Source of the DNA: Priapulus caudatus
Taxonomy: Eukaryota; Priapulida; Priapulimorpha; Priapulimorphida; Priapulidae
DNA: 54,090 nt
Direction of reading: 5' to 3'
Assembly: GCF_000485595.1 (NCBI RefSeq)
Contig: NW_014577186.1
Location: forward strand, 125,687 to 179,776
The position numbers and the translations under genes were made by a program. The notes beneath the pieces were generated by a model that was not told the DNA's origin, did no database searches, and saw only the letters and a program-made list of their open reading frames with translations. Of the stretch, positions 37,802 to 51,413 are shown piece after piece. Numbering within the stretch: the first letter of the stretch is position 1; every line of letters starts with the position of its first letter.

Positions 37802-38850
37802 TGTAGTGACCACATTGGATTTTCTCACGCGCTGTGGTTAGCACGTGGAATTTATTTGTTTTTGGATCATTTTTCGCTCCTACCGCGAAGGTAGGACGGT
37901 GATGCAGTAGCAGGAAAACCCAGAGTGAAAGGAACGCAAGTCTTTAGATAGTCTTTATACAACTGATGGTTTTTATTCATCACGTACGAATAACAAAATA
38001 ACGTTCACTGTACGTATCTCAAAATAGCGTATAGATATATAATAATATATATTGCTCGTGTCACGTTTACGTTACCTCGTTAGGTGATTAGCCGTTATAA
38101 CTTCTCTTACTATTCTATGGGTTAATATTGTAGCCGTCTCTGTCTCCCCATCGTGTGTTCCGCGGCTCGGCGCGAGTTCGTGGGTGGCAGTGTCTCCCGT
38201 CGTGTGTAGGCTATAGCTCCGCGCCCTCCCCTAGTATGATATACCTTCTCGGGCGTCGTCCTGCTTGTGCGAGGCCTCTCCTCCGACGGTTGTGTGCGCT
38301 CTGGCTGTAGCGTGATTGTTCGTTCGTTCCGTTCGTTCGTTCGTTCGTTTCGTTTTGTTGTTCGTTCGTTCGTTCGTTCGTTCGTTCGTTCGTTCGTTCG
38401 TTCGTTCGTTCGCTCGTTCGTTTCGTTCGTTCGTGGCCGTCCGAAGACTGACTGATTTTACCATTGGAACTTGGCTGCTTATATAGGGGCCTGCGATGAC
38501 GTAGAACCTGGCAGTACCTCCCTGTCCGTGTCTCGGGTGCCTCGCCGATGTCCCCCTCGCTTAACACGTGTACAAGTGATGCAACCCCACTTAGTCCAGT
38601 GTATGTCGAGCGCCACACTCCCCTGTCTGCCACGTGCTCGGCGCGGCGCCGCTCTCTCTCCCTGCGCGTGTACGTGATCCGCAACTCCCTGATCTCCGCA
38701 TTGGTAGCCAATGGGACCCCTTCCCCCTCGCTTGTTTGTGTCGCTGGGGAAAAACTTTCTACCTCTGTTGGCGGTGCCGGTTTCTGGTTGTATGACGTCA
38801 TCCACCCTGAAATCTCCACAACTCTTCAGTACCCCCTTGAAATCTCTACA
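37802..38850 (-). repeat. LTR of unit 2
   Basis: Same TGTAGTG start and TCTCTACA end as the unit 1 LTR, with a shorter TTCG tract and scattered indels. It is preceded by the same left flank, including TTCTAG. Confidence 0.85.
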
Positions 38851-38960
38851 ACTCCTCCCAGTTCCAACTTCTCTTAGTATCCGCCTCGGATACGATTTAC
38901 TTCCTCGTCGTGTGATAGTCGTTCTTCTTCTCTGCTTTCTTTCCATTGTTACCATTATTG

Positions 38961-41925
38961 TCACTGTTTCAGTCGTGCTCTCTTCAGTCCTTTACCGTGT
39001 CGTCGTCGTGCACATGTACCACAGTATTACACTGGTGTTCTATGTCATTTCTGTACTCAGGCAGTAGAATCTCTTTCTGAATACTAGCCCTGCTTGATTT
39101 TTCACCTGATGTCCTCCCGTTCGATGATAATGCAATTGTTGAAATATCTCCTTCCTCAATCCTGCAGGTATTATCAGCTGACGGATTCGATGGGTTGGTG
39201 TCACCGGTGTCTCCCACCGCCGATACAATCGTCCTTCATGTACTCCAGTTGGTGCCTTTGCTCCCAGTAGGACTTTTGCTTCCGCTCCATTCCTGCGATC
39301 TCAGAAAATTTAGGCCTATTTGACGCCGTTTCTATTCGTTTCTTGAAGAAGACGATAACAGGATCCTTGTCCTGTAATCTCTTAATGTTATTGGGGTGCC
39401 ATATACATGGTCCTCTCCTCAACCTCAGCGGTTTTCTGTACGATCCTCTCCGCCCTGATTCCCATCGATCATGACCAAAACGCGGCCATGTTTCTCTTCA
39501 TCCTTCATGAAGAATCATCAGTCTCCATTACGCTTGGTGGTCATCTCTACCTTTACCTCGTCTTCCTCGTCTTCTTCTTCCGCGCACGGTCGTCTCCTCC
39601 TCGCCTGTTCGTATCTCTGTCGCCAATGGTACGGTCTTCTCTGCAATCCCATGTCTGTTATTTCTCTAGGCAATTTCTCTAGGCATTTGCCTACCCTCAT
39701 ACGGGATAATGCATCTTCATTCTGATGATGCTCCCCTTCCTGTGCTCAATCACGAAGTCGTATGTATCCAGCATAGCAATCCAGCGTGCTACATTCCTTG
39801 CGTTGTTTAAAATTATTAAGCCAGGTTAATGAGGCGTGATCTGTCTTTATCTTGAAGGGTCGTCCCCATAGATAATGGTGGTACTGCTTGACGAACACCA
39901 CATATCGCTAACAGCTCTTTCTTGTTGTCACAGTAGCGTCTCTGTGAGTGGTTCAGCGTTTGACTGGCGTATGCAACCACTTTTCTTTGGCCGTTTGCAT
40001 CTGAGACAATACAGCTCCCAAGCCTGTATTGCTCGCATCTGTATCCAGTATAACTGTCCTCCGTCGTCGGGTACGCTAATATTGGTGCTGATGTTAGCAA
40101 CTGCTGAGTTCGCTGACGCTTGTTCCTCCTCCTCTCCCATTTGAAGGTAACTCCTTCTTCGTTAGTGCCGACAGTGGAGTGCGATGGTGGAGATCACGAA
40201 TAAACCCTCCTGTAGTAAGAAGCAAGTCCAGAAAGCTTCGCATTTCACCAGCTGCTGCGGCGCCTCAGTTGTTACTGCTTCGATCTTTGCTAGGTCGCAT
40301 CTCAGTCCTTCTGCTGACACTAATGTCTAGGAAATTGACACTTGTCTAAAACAAGCTGACATTTTGCTGGCTTCAGTTTCAGGGTTTGCTGCTCTCAATC
40401 GGTCAAAAACCTTTTTCAGTTTGTGAGAGTTTCTTCTAACGTTTTTCCAAAAATGATGATATCGTCAAGGTAAACAAGCATATTCTGCCTTAGGCAACCA
40501 CGTAGCCACTAATTCCATGAGTCGTTCAAAAGGTCGCAGGCGCATTTCATAATCCAATGGCATTAAACAAAATGCCACAAATCGTCCTTTGTGGAGAACC
40601 CGTATATCCTTGGACTCTTCATCCATTTCTACTTGCCAGTAGCCAGCTGCTAGGTCTAATGTTTGCAAACCAGTAGGCTCCGCTGAAGCATCAGCAGGTT
40701 GTCCATCCTGGATAGTGGGAATGCATCTTTTCGTATTACCTGATAACTTTTCTATAGTCAACACAGAACTAACTTCTCTGTCCTTTGTAGTCACTAATAC
40801 AACCGGGGAAGCCATGTTCATTGCCAAGTTCAATGACTCCTTTCTTTAGCCTCTCCTCTATTTCATTATTCATTGTCTGCCTGCCTATGGAAAAGAACTC
40901 GGCGCGGTGTTGCTTGATCGTTCTGGCAGTGTCAGTATCGATCTTATGCTTAACGATACTCGTTCTTCTAGGCCATCTCCTGGTCCAGCAAATATATCTC
41001 GATAGTCATACAGCGTTTTTAGTGACTCGGCTTCGTTCTCTAACTCCAGCCTCGCATCTGCTCTGTCCAGTAAATTTTTAGGTGATCCTCAAGCTGTCGG
41101 GGTGCTATTGCATTCAGAGCGTTTACCCTCTCCTGTCCCTGCATCGTCGCTTCTTCACTCGATGCGCTTCAGTTGACCCACTTGTTGATCCTCCACTAGC
41201 AGGACAGGCCTTTTCCCTGCGTGGCTGATGACGAGTGCGTACTTTCATCACTTCTCGTGGTAGCACAGTCTCTTCAGCTGAATTCCCGCGAGGCTCCAGC
41301 TTCTTAAATTCTATGCTAGGTATCAGCTTAACGTTCTTGGCTGTGGATACATTCGCATCCGCGTATGTCCATCCAGGAACGCTAGAGTCGTTCTGGCAGT
41401 ATCTTGGTAGTTTCTTCTACGTAGACAGGTCCGACCACCCTCTCCACCTATCAGATCCTTGGATGTCTTGCCCATTCAATGACAGCATCCCGAAGCCATG
41501 TTGAAAATTGCATTGTTGGGGACAAGAAATCAAGCCCTAATATCTCATCAGATCTCCTAAATGTGCAACCAGCACCTTTTTCTTGTAGATTCGCTCGGCG
41601 ATTTCGAGGTTAACTTCAGTTTCTCCAGTGATTTCCAGCAGATCTCCATTTGCCAGCTTTAGGCCACTCTTTCCAACACTCAATTGCTGCTTTGGATGTG
41701 CCTTAATTTTATTAAATGATCTGTATTTAATAGCGTAGCACTTGATACACTTATCTACGAGGAATCTCATTTCGTATCTCTGCACTTTACTGGCACCCTT
41801 CCATGTGTAGGATGCACTGTATGGATGCTGTGAGCGTGCTGGCATCCGCTCCTGTTCTGTTTGTGATTAATTCTTACTTTATTTTCTTTAAGCTGCATCT
41901 CCAGTTGTTCGCCGTCAGTTTCCAT
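38961..41925 (-). pseudogene. Pol of the LTR element (unit 2), multiply frameshifted
   Basis: The same order of protease, RT, RNase H and integrase zinc region can be followed only by changing frame many times. The RT TGA seen in unit 1 is present at 40547-40549, and integrase ends at the same point. Indels, not substitutions, break the frame. Confidence 0.82.
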
Positions 41926-42031
41926 ATCTCAGATCTTTTATCTATTTTATCGAAATTGAAGTGAGTAAGTCGTGTTTTACTCTCTCCGCCGTGTGATGGA
42001 CCAGGTCAACCGACCCTATACCTGGTCCTTC

Positions 42032-43492
42032 CTAGTTTAATGAATTGTTGATTCGCATTCTTGTGGCATTTGGTAGTGTGGATTTCTTATATGTTGTCAT
42101 GGCAGTCTCTGCGGACAGGCACTCTGCATATGTCCGTTCCTTCTGCAGTAATAACACTCAATGTTTTCTCATTGGCGCCATGTCCTGCGGTAAACCTTGC
42201 CATTCCTCTTATAGGTAGGTTGGTGCTGGCCTTGACCTGACCTTGACCCTTTCTCCAACCATGTTTTCACGCAGTCTCTCCTGACTCTCGGTTTCACCCC
42301 ATCTTCCTATTTCTTGCTTTAGATGCATACCTCATCTCGCAGTTGATTAAGTAGGCTTAATGATTTGATCTGTTGGCTGTACCACAGCTCGCACATGATA
42401 ACTCTTGTCTGGTGGTGGCTTCCTGCCTATGTACAGTTTTCTCTCGTTACTGCTTCGAACTGGGCTACTCGGGTGATAGCCTCATCCATTGTTGTCGTTG
42501 TTGAAGGGTACATAGCGCTGAATCTCCGTATCTCCAGACCTTTCAGGTACTTATCGAGCAGGATCTCCTCAAATTGATGACGATCATTCCCGGGTATGCG
42601 CGATTAAAACAGCTGTCGCACAACGGCTCCGTATTCTTCAGGAGTTTTCTCCCCTCTCCGGTTCCTGTTGCGTAACTCGCTTCGATGTACGTGCTTCCGC
42701 TCTGCGAGATTGAATCTTCGTTGCAGGCAAGAAATAATCTGGCGTATAGCTGGTTTGCTGTGATCGAGGCATTTCAATCATGGCTTCAATGCCTTCCGGC
42801 TTCCAGACATAATCCTAGCTCTATGCCCCATATCTCTTCGTGTCCAGTTGTTGTAGGTAGCCGTCATGACAAATTTACCAGGAACTGTTTTAAAGCAGTT
42901 CCGGTCTCCTTTCCGAATGTTGGCGCCTTTCCACGTTCCTTTCTAGGTGTGCTGCTATGACGTGGCATTGTCGGGCGGGGTCGTCCCCATGCGTGGCACT
43001 GCTTTTCCACGTCGTTAGGATAGGCAGATATTTCATCGTTCTGCCCGGCTGCTATCCGACTTTCTTTTTTCGTCTTGGCGTGACATGTTGCAGAAGCAGC
43101 ATTGCTTGTCCGGCTACATGCGGAGTGTCATCGCCCGGGGTCCTCTGAGCCTGCCAAGAATATCGCGTGAATTTCGGAGTGCGTCTGCTTCGTTGACTGA
43201 CTGGCTACTCCAGTTTACTTCGAGGCTCTCCCTAGACCTCCTCCATGATGCGGGGTTGTGTAGAGCTGCTCCTCGTTTTCTATCGAGCTCTCTGTCCGTA
43301 GCGTTTAGTGCTTTTCTCCAACCTGTGCCGGTACCGTTAAAGTGAGATCCGCGGGTGTATCGAATATCGCGGTGATCCTGCTCCCCTCGTGCAATGACCT
43401 CTCCGCCGCCTCGCTCAGTCTGTCCGCGCGTGATAACGCATTACGCTCGCCGCTGGCCGCTGCGTTCTGTTATCACGTTCGGCCGCTGCTGC
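42032..43492 (-). pseudogene. Gag of the LTR element (unit 2), frameshifted and cut by gap
   Basis: Sequence parallels the 507-codon frame of unit 1 but is split by indels, and its N-terminal end runs into the N gap. Confidence 0.82.
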
Positions 43493-43517
43493 NNNNNNNN
43501 NNNNNNNNNNNNNNNNN
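43493..43517. other. Assembly gap (N run)
   Basis: Twenty-five N. After the gap the sequence resumes at GTTACTCGCACTATCGCC, exactly as after the first gap at 27554. Confidence 0.95.
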
Positions 43518-45520
43518 GTTACTCGCACTATCGCCTAGCATTGCGTACGGGCGAGCATGCGTGCGAAATGTCCGGTGCACTATAAATCTGTATCACACCC
43601 GTTTCGCCGATATGCGGTTTCGAAACTGTAAACAAGTCAGTCAACTGATTTCTTGGACTGCGGATTTCAATTAGACATTTCTTAGTAACCAGCAGTGATA
43701 ATTGGACAAACTAATACGCGTTTCGCTATAAGGTAATGTACTTATTAATACACAAGGTGGCCAGTTACTCTAACCGTCGTTAAAATTGCATAATCAATAA
43801 GCCTTTATGTATTTAATTGATGTTTTTATATCCGAATTTAAAACAAACAACTTACCTATCAAATGCAAGTTTCTACACCGGAATCGAATAACGTGGCGCC
43901 ATCTATACCAAAACGAACGCTTATCCCGTTGACGATTTATGATCATGAGAACCACAGGCCACTTGGGCGTTTTTAAAAATATAATGCTAAATAAATACGA
44001 AATCTATTTACTACTAAAATCTTAAATGTTTTTCTACTCTCTTTCACTTATATGCCGACAATTTCCTGTAAATGCCGTCCAAATGCTCATCTGCAATACA
44101 ACTCTGCGCCGCCGCACGCTAGCTGCAGCTGCACACTGACACATAAATATATACCTATAATATCATATATACAGGGCCCGTAGCCAGCTTTATATTGGGG
44201 GGGGAGGGTTCGTTCTTTTTCAATGTTGGCAATTTGCACGCAGGCGGCGTGTACAGGATTTGTATCAGGGGGGGTCTAACCGTAATCGAAATTTATGAGC
44301 ACGCGAAGGGGGGTCTGGGGGCCTCCGCCAGAAAATTTTTAAATTACACCCCCTCAGATGCGTTTTCTGCGCGAGCAAGGGGGGGGGTCCGGACTCCCTC
44401 GACCCCCCCTGTACAGCGCCCCTGCTCAGGCGCGAAGCGACCAGGCGAGGGAGCAACGACGAGCGGGGTGGAGGGTGTGGAGGGGGGTGTTCCTTTTCAC
44501 CCTCCCGTCACTGGTTCACCCTCCCGCACGATGGAGATTTTGCAATATTACACTAAAATGAAGCGCCCCTGAGGTGAAATTCTTTTTTTGCTTGGCGGGG
44601 GGTTCGTTCGAACCCGCCCGAACCCCCCCCGGCTACGGGCCTGTATATATATAAATGCATATATAATATATATATGCATTATATAGCTATATAAATATAT
44701 AGCTATATATTTATGTGTCGCGTGTGCAGCAGCTAGCGTGCGGCGGCTAGAGTGTATTGCAGATGAGCCATTGCGACGCATTTACAGGAAATTGTCGGCA
44801 ATAATAGCGTGAAAAAGTAGAGAAACATTAAGACTTGGTAGTAAATAGATTATTTAGCAGATATATTTTATGAAACGCTCACAGTCCATGTGAGTTATAT
44901 GCCAGGCGCGTAGCTGCCTTTAGAAAAAAGGTACGTGCCTGCCACATCATTTTAAAAAAAAGTTTTAAAAAAATTATTAGCACAGGTACTTGAACGTCTC
45001 AATAGTAAAACACGATATGAATTAACTACCAACGTCTAATGTTTCTATAATTTCCTTCCCCAATATTGCCAATAATTGTCTGTAAATGCCGTTCAAATGC
45101 TCCTCTGCCAACACACAAGTGGTATACCGCACTGTACGCCGCTGGTGCACAACAACAAGAATAAGAGAAGGAAGAATACAAGAATAGCTCTCTCGAAAAT
45201 AATAATATTTTGCAAAAATTATGCATATAAAATAAAGAGGAGCTAGGTATTCTAGCATAGATTTATATGATAAGATTCTCGCCGTCGTAGTTCTCACTAA
45301 GAAATAAGCAGAAGTCCATGCATGTAAGGTGTGCCCGCTGCATATACCAGTCAGTACACAACCTGGCTACGTTAGTGTGTTAGCGCATGCGCATATATTC
45401 ACTGGAGGAGTTATATTTTGTGAATGAATACGAATTTAATATGGTTACGGGATCTCAGCATAGATTTATTTAAGAAAATTATTAGTAGACCTGCTGCTTA
45501 TAATTAGGAGAGCGTTCTAG

Positions 45521-46582
45521 TGTAGTGACCACATTGGATTTTCTCACGCGCTGTGGTTAGCACGTGGAATTTATTTGTTTTTGGATCATTTTTCGCTCCT
45601 ACCGCGAAGGTAGGACGGTGATGCAGTAGCAGGAAAACCACAGCAGTGAAAGGAACGCAAGTCTTTAGATAGTCTTTATACAACTGATGGTTTTATTCAT
45701 CACATACGAATAACAGAAATAACGTTCACTGTACGTTCCAAAATCTCTTAGCAAGATAGCGATAGATATATATAATATATATTGCCGTGTCACGTTTACG
45801 TTACCTCGTTAGGTGATTACACGTTTAACTTCTCTTACTATTCTATGGGTTAATATGTAGCCGTCTCTGTCTTCCCAGTCGTGTGTTCCGCGGCTCGGCG
45901 CGAGTTCGTGGGTGGCAGTGTCTCCCGTCGTGTGTAGGCTATACGCTCCGCGCCCTCCCCTAGTATAGGATATACCTTCTCGGGCGTCGTCCTGCTTGTG
46001 CGAGGCCTCTCCTCCGACGGTGTGTGCGCTCTGGCTTGAGCGTGATTGTTCGTTCGTTCTTCGTTCGTTCGTTCGTTTCGTTTGTTGTTCGTTCGTTCGT
46101 TGTTCGTCGTTCGTTCGTTCGTTCGTTCGTTCGTTCGTTCGCTCGTTCGTTTCGTTCGTTCGTGGCCGTCCGAAGAACGACTGATTTTACCGATTGGAAC
46201 TTGGCTGCTTATATAGGGGCCTGCGATGACGTAGAACCTGGCAGTACCCTCCTGTCCGTGTCTCGGGTGCCTCGCCGATGTCCCCCTCGCTTAACACGTG
46301 TACAAGTGATGCAACCCCACTTAGTCCAGTGTATGTGCGAGCGCCACACTCCCCCTGTCTGCCACGTGCTCGGCCGGCGCCCGCTCTCTCTCTCCTGCGC
46401 GTGTACGTGATCCGCAACTCCCTGATCTCCGCATCTGGTAGCCAATGGGACCCCTTCCCCCTCGCTTGTTTGTGTCGCTCGGGGAAAAACTTTCTACCTC
46501 TGTTGCGGTGCCGGTTTCTGGTTGTATGACGTCATCACCTGAAATCTCCACAACTCTTCAGTACCCCCTTGAAATCTCTACA
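45521..46582 (-). repeat. LTR of unit 3
   Basis: TGTAGTG start and TCTCTACA end, TTCG tract about 46047-46163. Preceded by the same TTCTAG flank. Confidence 0.85.
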
Positions 46583-46696
46583 ACTCCTCCAAGTTCCAAC
46601 TTCTCTTAGTATCCGCCCTCGGATACGATTTACCTTTCGCTCGTCGTGTGATAGTCGTTCTTCTTCTCTGCTTCTTTCCATTGTTACCATTATTTG

Positions 46697-49668
46697 TCAC
46701 TGTTTCAGTCGTGCTCTCTTCAGTCCTTTACCGTGTCGTCGTCGTTGCACAGTGACCACAGTATTTACACTGGTGTTCTATGTCATTTCTGTACTCAGGC
46801 CAGTAGAATCTCTTTCTGAAATACTAGCCCTGCTTTGTTTTTCACCTGATGTCCTCCCGTTCGATGATAATGCAATTGTTGAAATATCTCCTCTCAATCC
46901 TGCAGGTATTATCAGCTGACGGATTCGATGGTTGGTGTCACCGGTGTCCCCACCGCCGATACAATCGTCCTTCATGTACTCCAGTTGGTGCCTTTGCTCC
47001 AGTAGGCTTTTGCTTCCGCTCCATTCCTGCATCTCAGAAAATTTAGGCCTATTTGACGCCGTTTCTATTCGTTTCTGAAGAAGACGATAACAGGATCCTT
47101 GTCCTGTAATCTCTTAATGTATTGGGGTGCCATATACATGGTCCTCTCCCTCAACCTCAGGGTTTTCTGCGATCCTCTCGCCCCTGATTCCCATCGATCA
47201 TGACCAAAACGCGGCCATGTTTCTCTCATCTTCCATGAAGAATCATCATCTCCATTTACGCTGGTGGTTCATCTCTACCTTTACCTCGTCTTCCTCGTCT
47301 TCTTCTTCCGGCACGGTCGTTCTCCTCCTCGCCTGTTCGTATCTCTGTCGCCAATGGTACGGTCTTCTCTGGCAATCCCATGTCTGTTATTTCTCTAGGC
47401 AATTTCTCTAGGCATTTGCCTACCCTCATACGGGATAATGCATCTTCATTCTGATGATGCTGCCCTTCCTGTGCTCAATCACCGAAGTCGTATGTATCCA
47501 GCATAGCAATCCAGCGTGCTACATTCCTTCTGTTGTTTAAAATTATTAGCCAGGTTAATGAGGCGTGATCTGTCTTTATCTTGGAAGGGTCGTCCCCATA
47601 GATAATGGTGGTACTGCTTGACGAACACCACTATCGCTAACAGCTCTTTCTTGTTGTCACAGTAGGCGTCTCTGTGAGTGGTTCAGCCGTTTGATGGCGT
47701 ATGCAACCACTTTTCTTTGCCGTCTTTGCATCTGAGACATACAGCTCCCAAGCCTGTATTGCTCGCATCTGTATCCAGTATAAACTTGTCCTCCGTCGTC
47801 GGGGTACGCTAATATTGGTGTGATGTTAGCAACTGTCTGAGTTCGCTGAACGCTTGTTCCTCCCTCTCCCCATTTGAAGGTAACTCCTTTCTTCGTTAGT
47901 GCCGACAGTGGAGTGCGATGGTGGAGAATCACGAATAAACCTCCTGTAGTAAGAAGCAAGTCCAGAAAGCTTCGCATTTCACCAGCTGACTGCGGCGCCT
48001 GCCAGTTGGTTACTGCTTCGATCTTTGCTAGGTCGCATCTCAGTCCTTCTGCTGACACTACATGTCCTAGGAAATTGACACTTGTCTAAAACAAGTGACA
48101 TTTTGCTGCTTCAGTTTCAGGGTGCTGCTCTCAATCGCGTCAAAAACCTTTTTCCAGGTTTGTGAGAGTTCTTCTAACGTTTTTCCAAAAATGATGATAT
48201 CGTCAAGGTAAACAAGCATATTCTGCCTTAGCCAACCCACGTAGCACAATTCCATGAGTCGTTCAAAAGGTCGCAGGCGCATTTCATAATCCAATTGGGC
48301 AATTAACACAAAATGCCACAAATCGTCCTTTGCTGGAGAACCCGTGATATCCTTGGACTCTTCATCCATTTCTACTTGCCAGTAGCCAGCTGCTAGGTCT
48401 AATGTGCAAACCAGTAGGCTCCGCTGAAGGCATCACAGGTTGTCCATCCTGGATGCTGGCGAATGCATCTTTTCGTATACCTGATAACTTTTCTATAGTC
48501 AACACAGAATCTAACTTCTCTGTCCTTTGTAGTCACTAATACAACCGGGGAAGCCATGGTTCATTGCCAAGTTCAATGACTCCTTTCTTTAGCCTCTCCT
48601 CTATTTCATGTATGCATGTCTGCCTGCCATGGAAAAGAACTCGGCGCGGTGTTGCTTGATCGTTCTGGCAGTGTCAGTATCGATCTTATGCTTAACGATA
48701 CTCGTTCTTCTAGGCCATCTCCTGGTCCAGCAATATAATCTCGATAGTCATACAGCGTTTTTAGTGACTCGGCTTCGTTCTCTAACTCCAGCCTCGCATC
48801 TGCTCGTCCAGTAAATTTTTAGGTGATCCTCAAGCTGTCCGGGTGCTATTGCATTCAGAGCGTTTACCTCTCCTGTCCCTGCATCGTCGCTTCTTCCTCG
48901 ATGCGCTTCAGTTGACCCACTTGTTGATCCTCCACTAGCAGGACAGGCCTTTTCCCTGGCGTAGGCTGATGACGAGTGGTACTTTCATCACTTCTCGTGG
49001 TAGCACAGTGCTCATTCAGCTGAATTCCCCGAGGCTCCAGCTTCTTAAATTCTTCTAGGTATCAGTCTTACGACTTCTTGGCTGTGGATACATTCGCATC
49101 GCGTATGTCCATCCAGGAACGCTAGAGTCGATTCCTGGCCAGTATCTTGGTAGTTTCTTCTACGTAGACAGGCGACACCACCGTCCACCTATCCAGCATC
49201 CTTGGATGTCTTGCCCATTCAATGACAGCATCCCCGAAGCCATGTTGAAAATTGCATTGTTGGGACAAGAAATCAAGCCCTAATATCTCATCCAGATCTC
49301 CTAACTGTGCAACCACACCTTTTCTTGTAGATTCGCTCGGCGATTTCGAGGTTAACTTCAGTTTCTCCAGTGATTTCCAGCAATCTCCATTTGCCAGCTT
49401 TAGCGCCACTCTTTCCAACACTCAATTGCTGCTTTGGATGTGCCTTAATTTTATTAAATGATCTTGTATTTAATAGCGTGAGCCACTTGATACACTATCT
49501 ACGAAGGAATCTCATTTCGTATCTCTGCAGCTTTACTGGCACCCTCCATGTAGGATGCAACTGTATGGATGCTGTGGAGTGCTGGCATCCGCTCCTGTTC
49601 TGTTTGTGATTAATTCTTACTTTATTTTCTTTAAGCTGCATCTCCAGTTGTTCGCCGTCAGTTTCCAT
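46697..49668 (-). pseudogene. Pol of the LTR element (unit 3), multiply frameshifted
   Basis: The same domains as in unit 1 can be recognised in short frames. The shared RT stop is at 48284-48286, and the protease active-site codons again read Asp-Ser-Val. Integrase again ends after its zinc region. Confidence 0.82.
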
Positions 49669-49773
49669 ATCTCCAGATCTTTTATCTATTTTATCGAAAT
49701 TGAAGTGAGTAAGTCGTGTTTTACCTCTCCGCGTGTGATGGACCAGGTCAACCGACCCTATACCTGGTCCTTC

Positions 49774-51275
49774 CTAGTTTAATGATTGTTGAGCTCGCAT
49801 TCTTGTGGCATTTGGTAGTGTGATTCTTTATATGTTGTCATGGCAGTCTCTGCGGACAGGCACTCTGCATATGTCCGTTCCTCTGCAGTATAACCTCAAT
49901 GTTTTTCATTGGCGCCATGTCCTGCGGTAACCTTGCCATTCCTCTTATAGGTAGCGTATGGTGTGGCCTTGACCTGACCCTGACCCTTTCTCCAACCATG
50001 TTTTCACGCAGTCTCTCCTGACTCTCGGTTTCACCCCTCATCTTCCCTATTTCTTGCTTTAGATGCATACCTCATCTCGCAGTTGGTTAAGTAGGCTTAA
50101 TGATTTGATCTTGTTGGCTGTACCACAGCTCGCTACATGATAACTCTTGGCTGGTGGTGGGCGTCCTGCCTATGTACAGTTTCTCTCGTTACTGCTTCGA
50201 ACTGGGCTACTCGCGGTGATAGCCTCATCCATGTTGTCGCGTGTTGAAGGGTACATAGCGCTGAATTCCGTATCTCCAGACCTTTCAGGTACTGATCGAG
50301 CAGGATCTCCTCAAATTGATGACCGATCATTCCCGGGTATGTGCGATTAAACAGCTGTCGCACAACGGCTTCCGTATCTTCGGAGTTTTTCCCCTCTCGG
50401 TTCCTGTTGCGTAACTCGCTTCGATGTACGTGCTTCCGCTCTGCGAGATTGAATCTTCGTTGCAGGCAAGAAAATAATCTGCGTATAGCTGGTTTGCTGT
50501 GATCGAGGCATTTCAATCATGGCTTCCAATGCTTCCGGCTTCCAGACATAATCCTAGCTCTATGCCCCATATTCTTCGTGTCCAGTTGTTGTAGGTGACC
50601 GTCATGACAAATTTACCAGGAACTGTTTTAAAGCAGTTCCGGTCTCCTTTCCGAAATGTTGGCGCCTTCCGTTCCTTTCTAGGTGTGCTGCTATGACGTG
50701 GCATTGTCGGGCGGGGTCGTCCCCCATGCGTGGCACTGCTTTTCCACGTCGTTAGGATAGGCAGCAATTTCATCGTTCTGCCCGGCTGCTATCGACTCTT
50801 CTTTTTTCGTCTTGGTGACATGTTGTCAGAAGCAGGCATGCTTGTCCGGCTACATGCGGATGTCATCGCCGTCCTCTGAGGCCTGCCAAGATATCGCGTG
50901 AATTTCGGTGTGCTCTCGTTGACTGACTGGCTACTCAGTTTACTTCGAGCGCTCTCCTAGACCCTCCTCCATGATGCGGGTAGCGGTTGTGTAGAGCTGC
51001 CTCCTCGTTTTCTATCGAGCTCTCTGTCCGGTAGCGTTTAGTGCTTTTCTCCAACCTGTGCCGGTACCGTTAAAGTAAGATCCGCGGGTGTATCGAATAT
51101 CGGCGGTGATCCTGCTCCCCCTCGTGCAATGACCTCGTCCGCCGCCCGCTCAGCTGTCCGCGCGTGATAACGCATTACGCTCGGCCGCTGGCCGCTGCGT
51201 TCTGTTATCACGTTCGGCCGCGCCTGCCAGCGTTTGCTACAGGTTTATACGTCTCGGTCGAGGGCTAGCGGATGC
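49774..51275 (-). pseudogene. Gag of the LTR element (unit 3), frameshifted
   Basis: Follows the unit 1 gag with many one-base indels. The zinc-knuckle region near 49890 is itself disrupted. Confidence 0.8.
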
Positions 51276-51389
51276 AGCAAGCACAATTTCTGGCAGCCTC
51301 GCCACTAAAGTTATCCCTTACTATTACATAGACCTTAACAATTATCACTCATGGTATTACTCTTTCGGCTGTACTTATTGCATTGCGAA

Positions 51390-51407
51390 ATCCCGGACGA
51401 GCCCCCA
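51390..51407 (-). other. Primer-binding site complementary to tRNA-Pro (unit 3)
   Basis: The same 18 bases as at 35517-35534, six bases inside the outer LTR. Confidence 0.85.
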
Positions 51408-51413
51408 AAAATC

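Larger units (their letters stand above)
35643..43492. repeat. Tandem unit 2
   Basis: It repeats unit 1 from TAGTGCCGTCTGC through foldback arms (about 36225-36420 and 36990-37170), the CAGGCCCG element (36443-36928), one LTR and the internal region, and ends at an N gap inside the gag region. Compared with unit 1, differences are mainly one-base insertions and deletions, often at homopolymers. Confidence 0.85.
43518..51413. repeat. Tandem unit 3
   Basis: Third copy of the foldback flank (CAGGCCCG element 44172-44643), LTR and internal region. Error-like indels are dense throughout and worst at about 51230-51700. The clean sequence returns inside the following LTR. Confidence 0.85.
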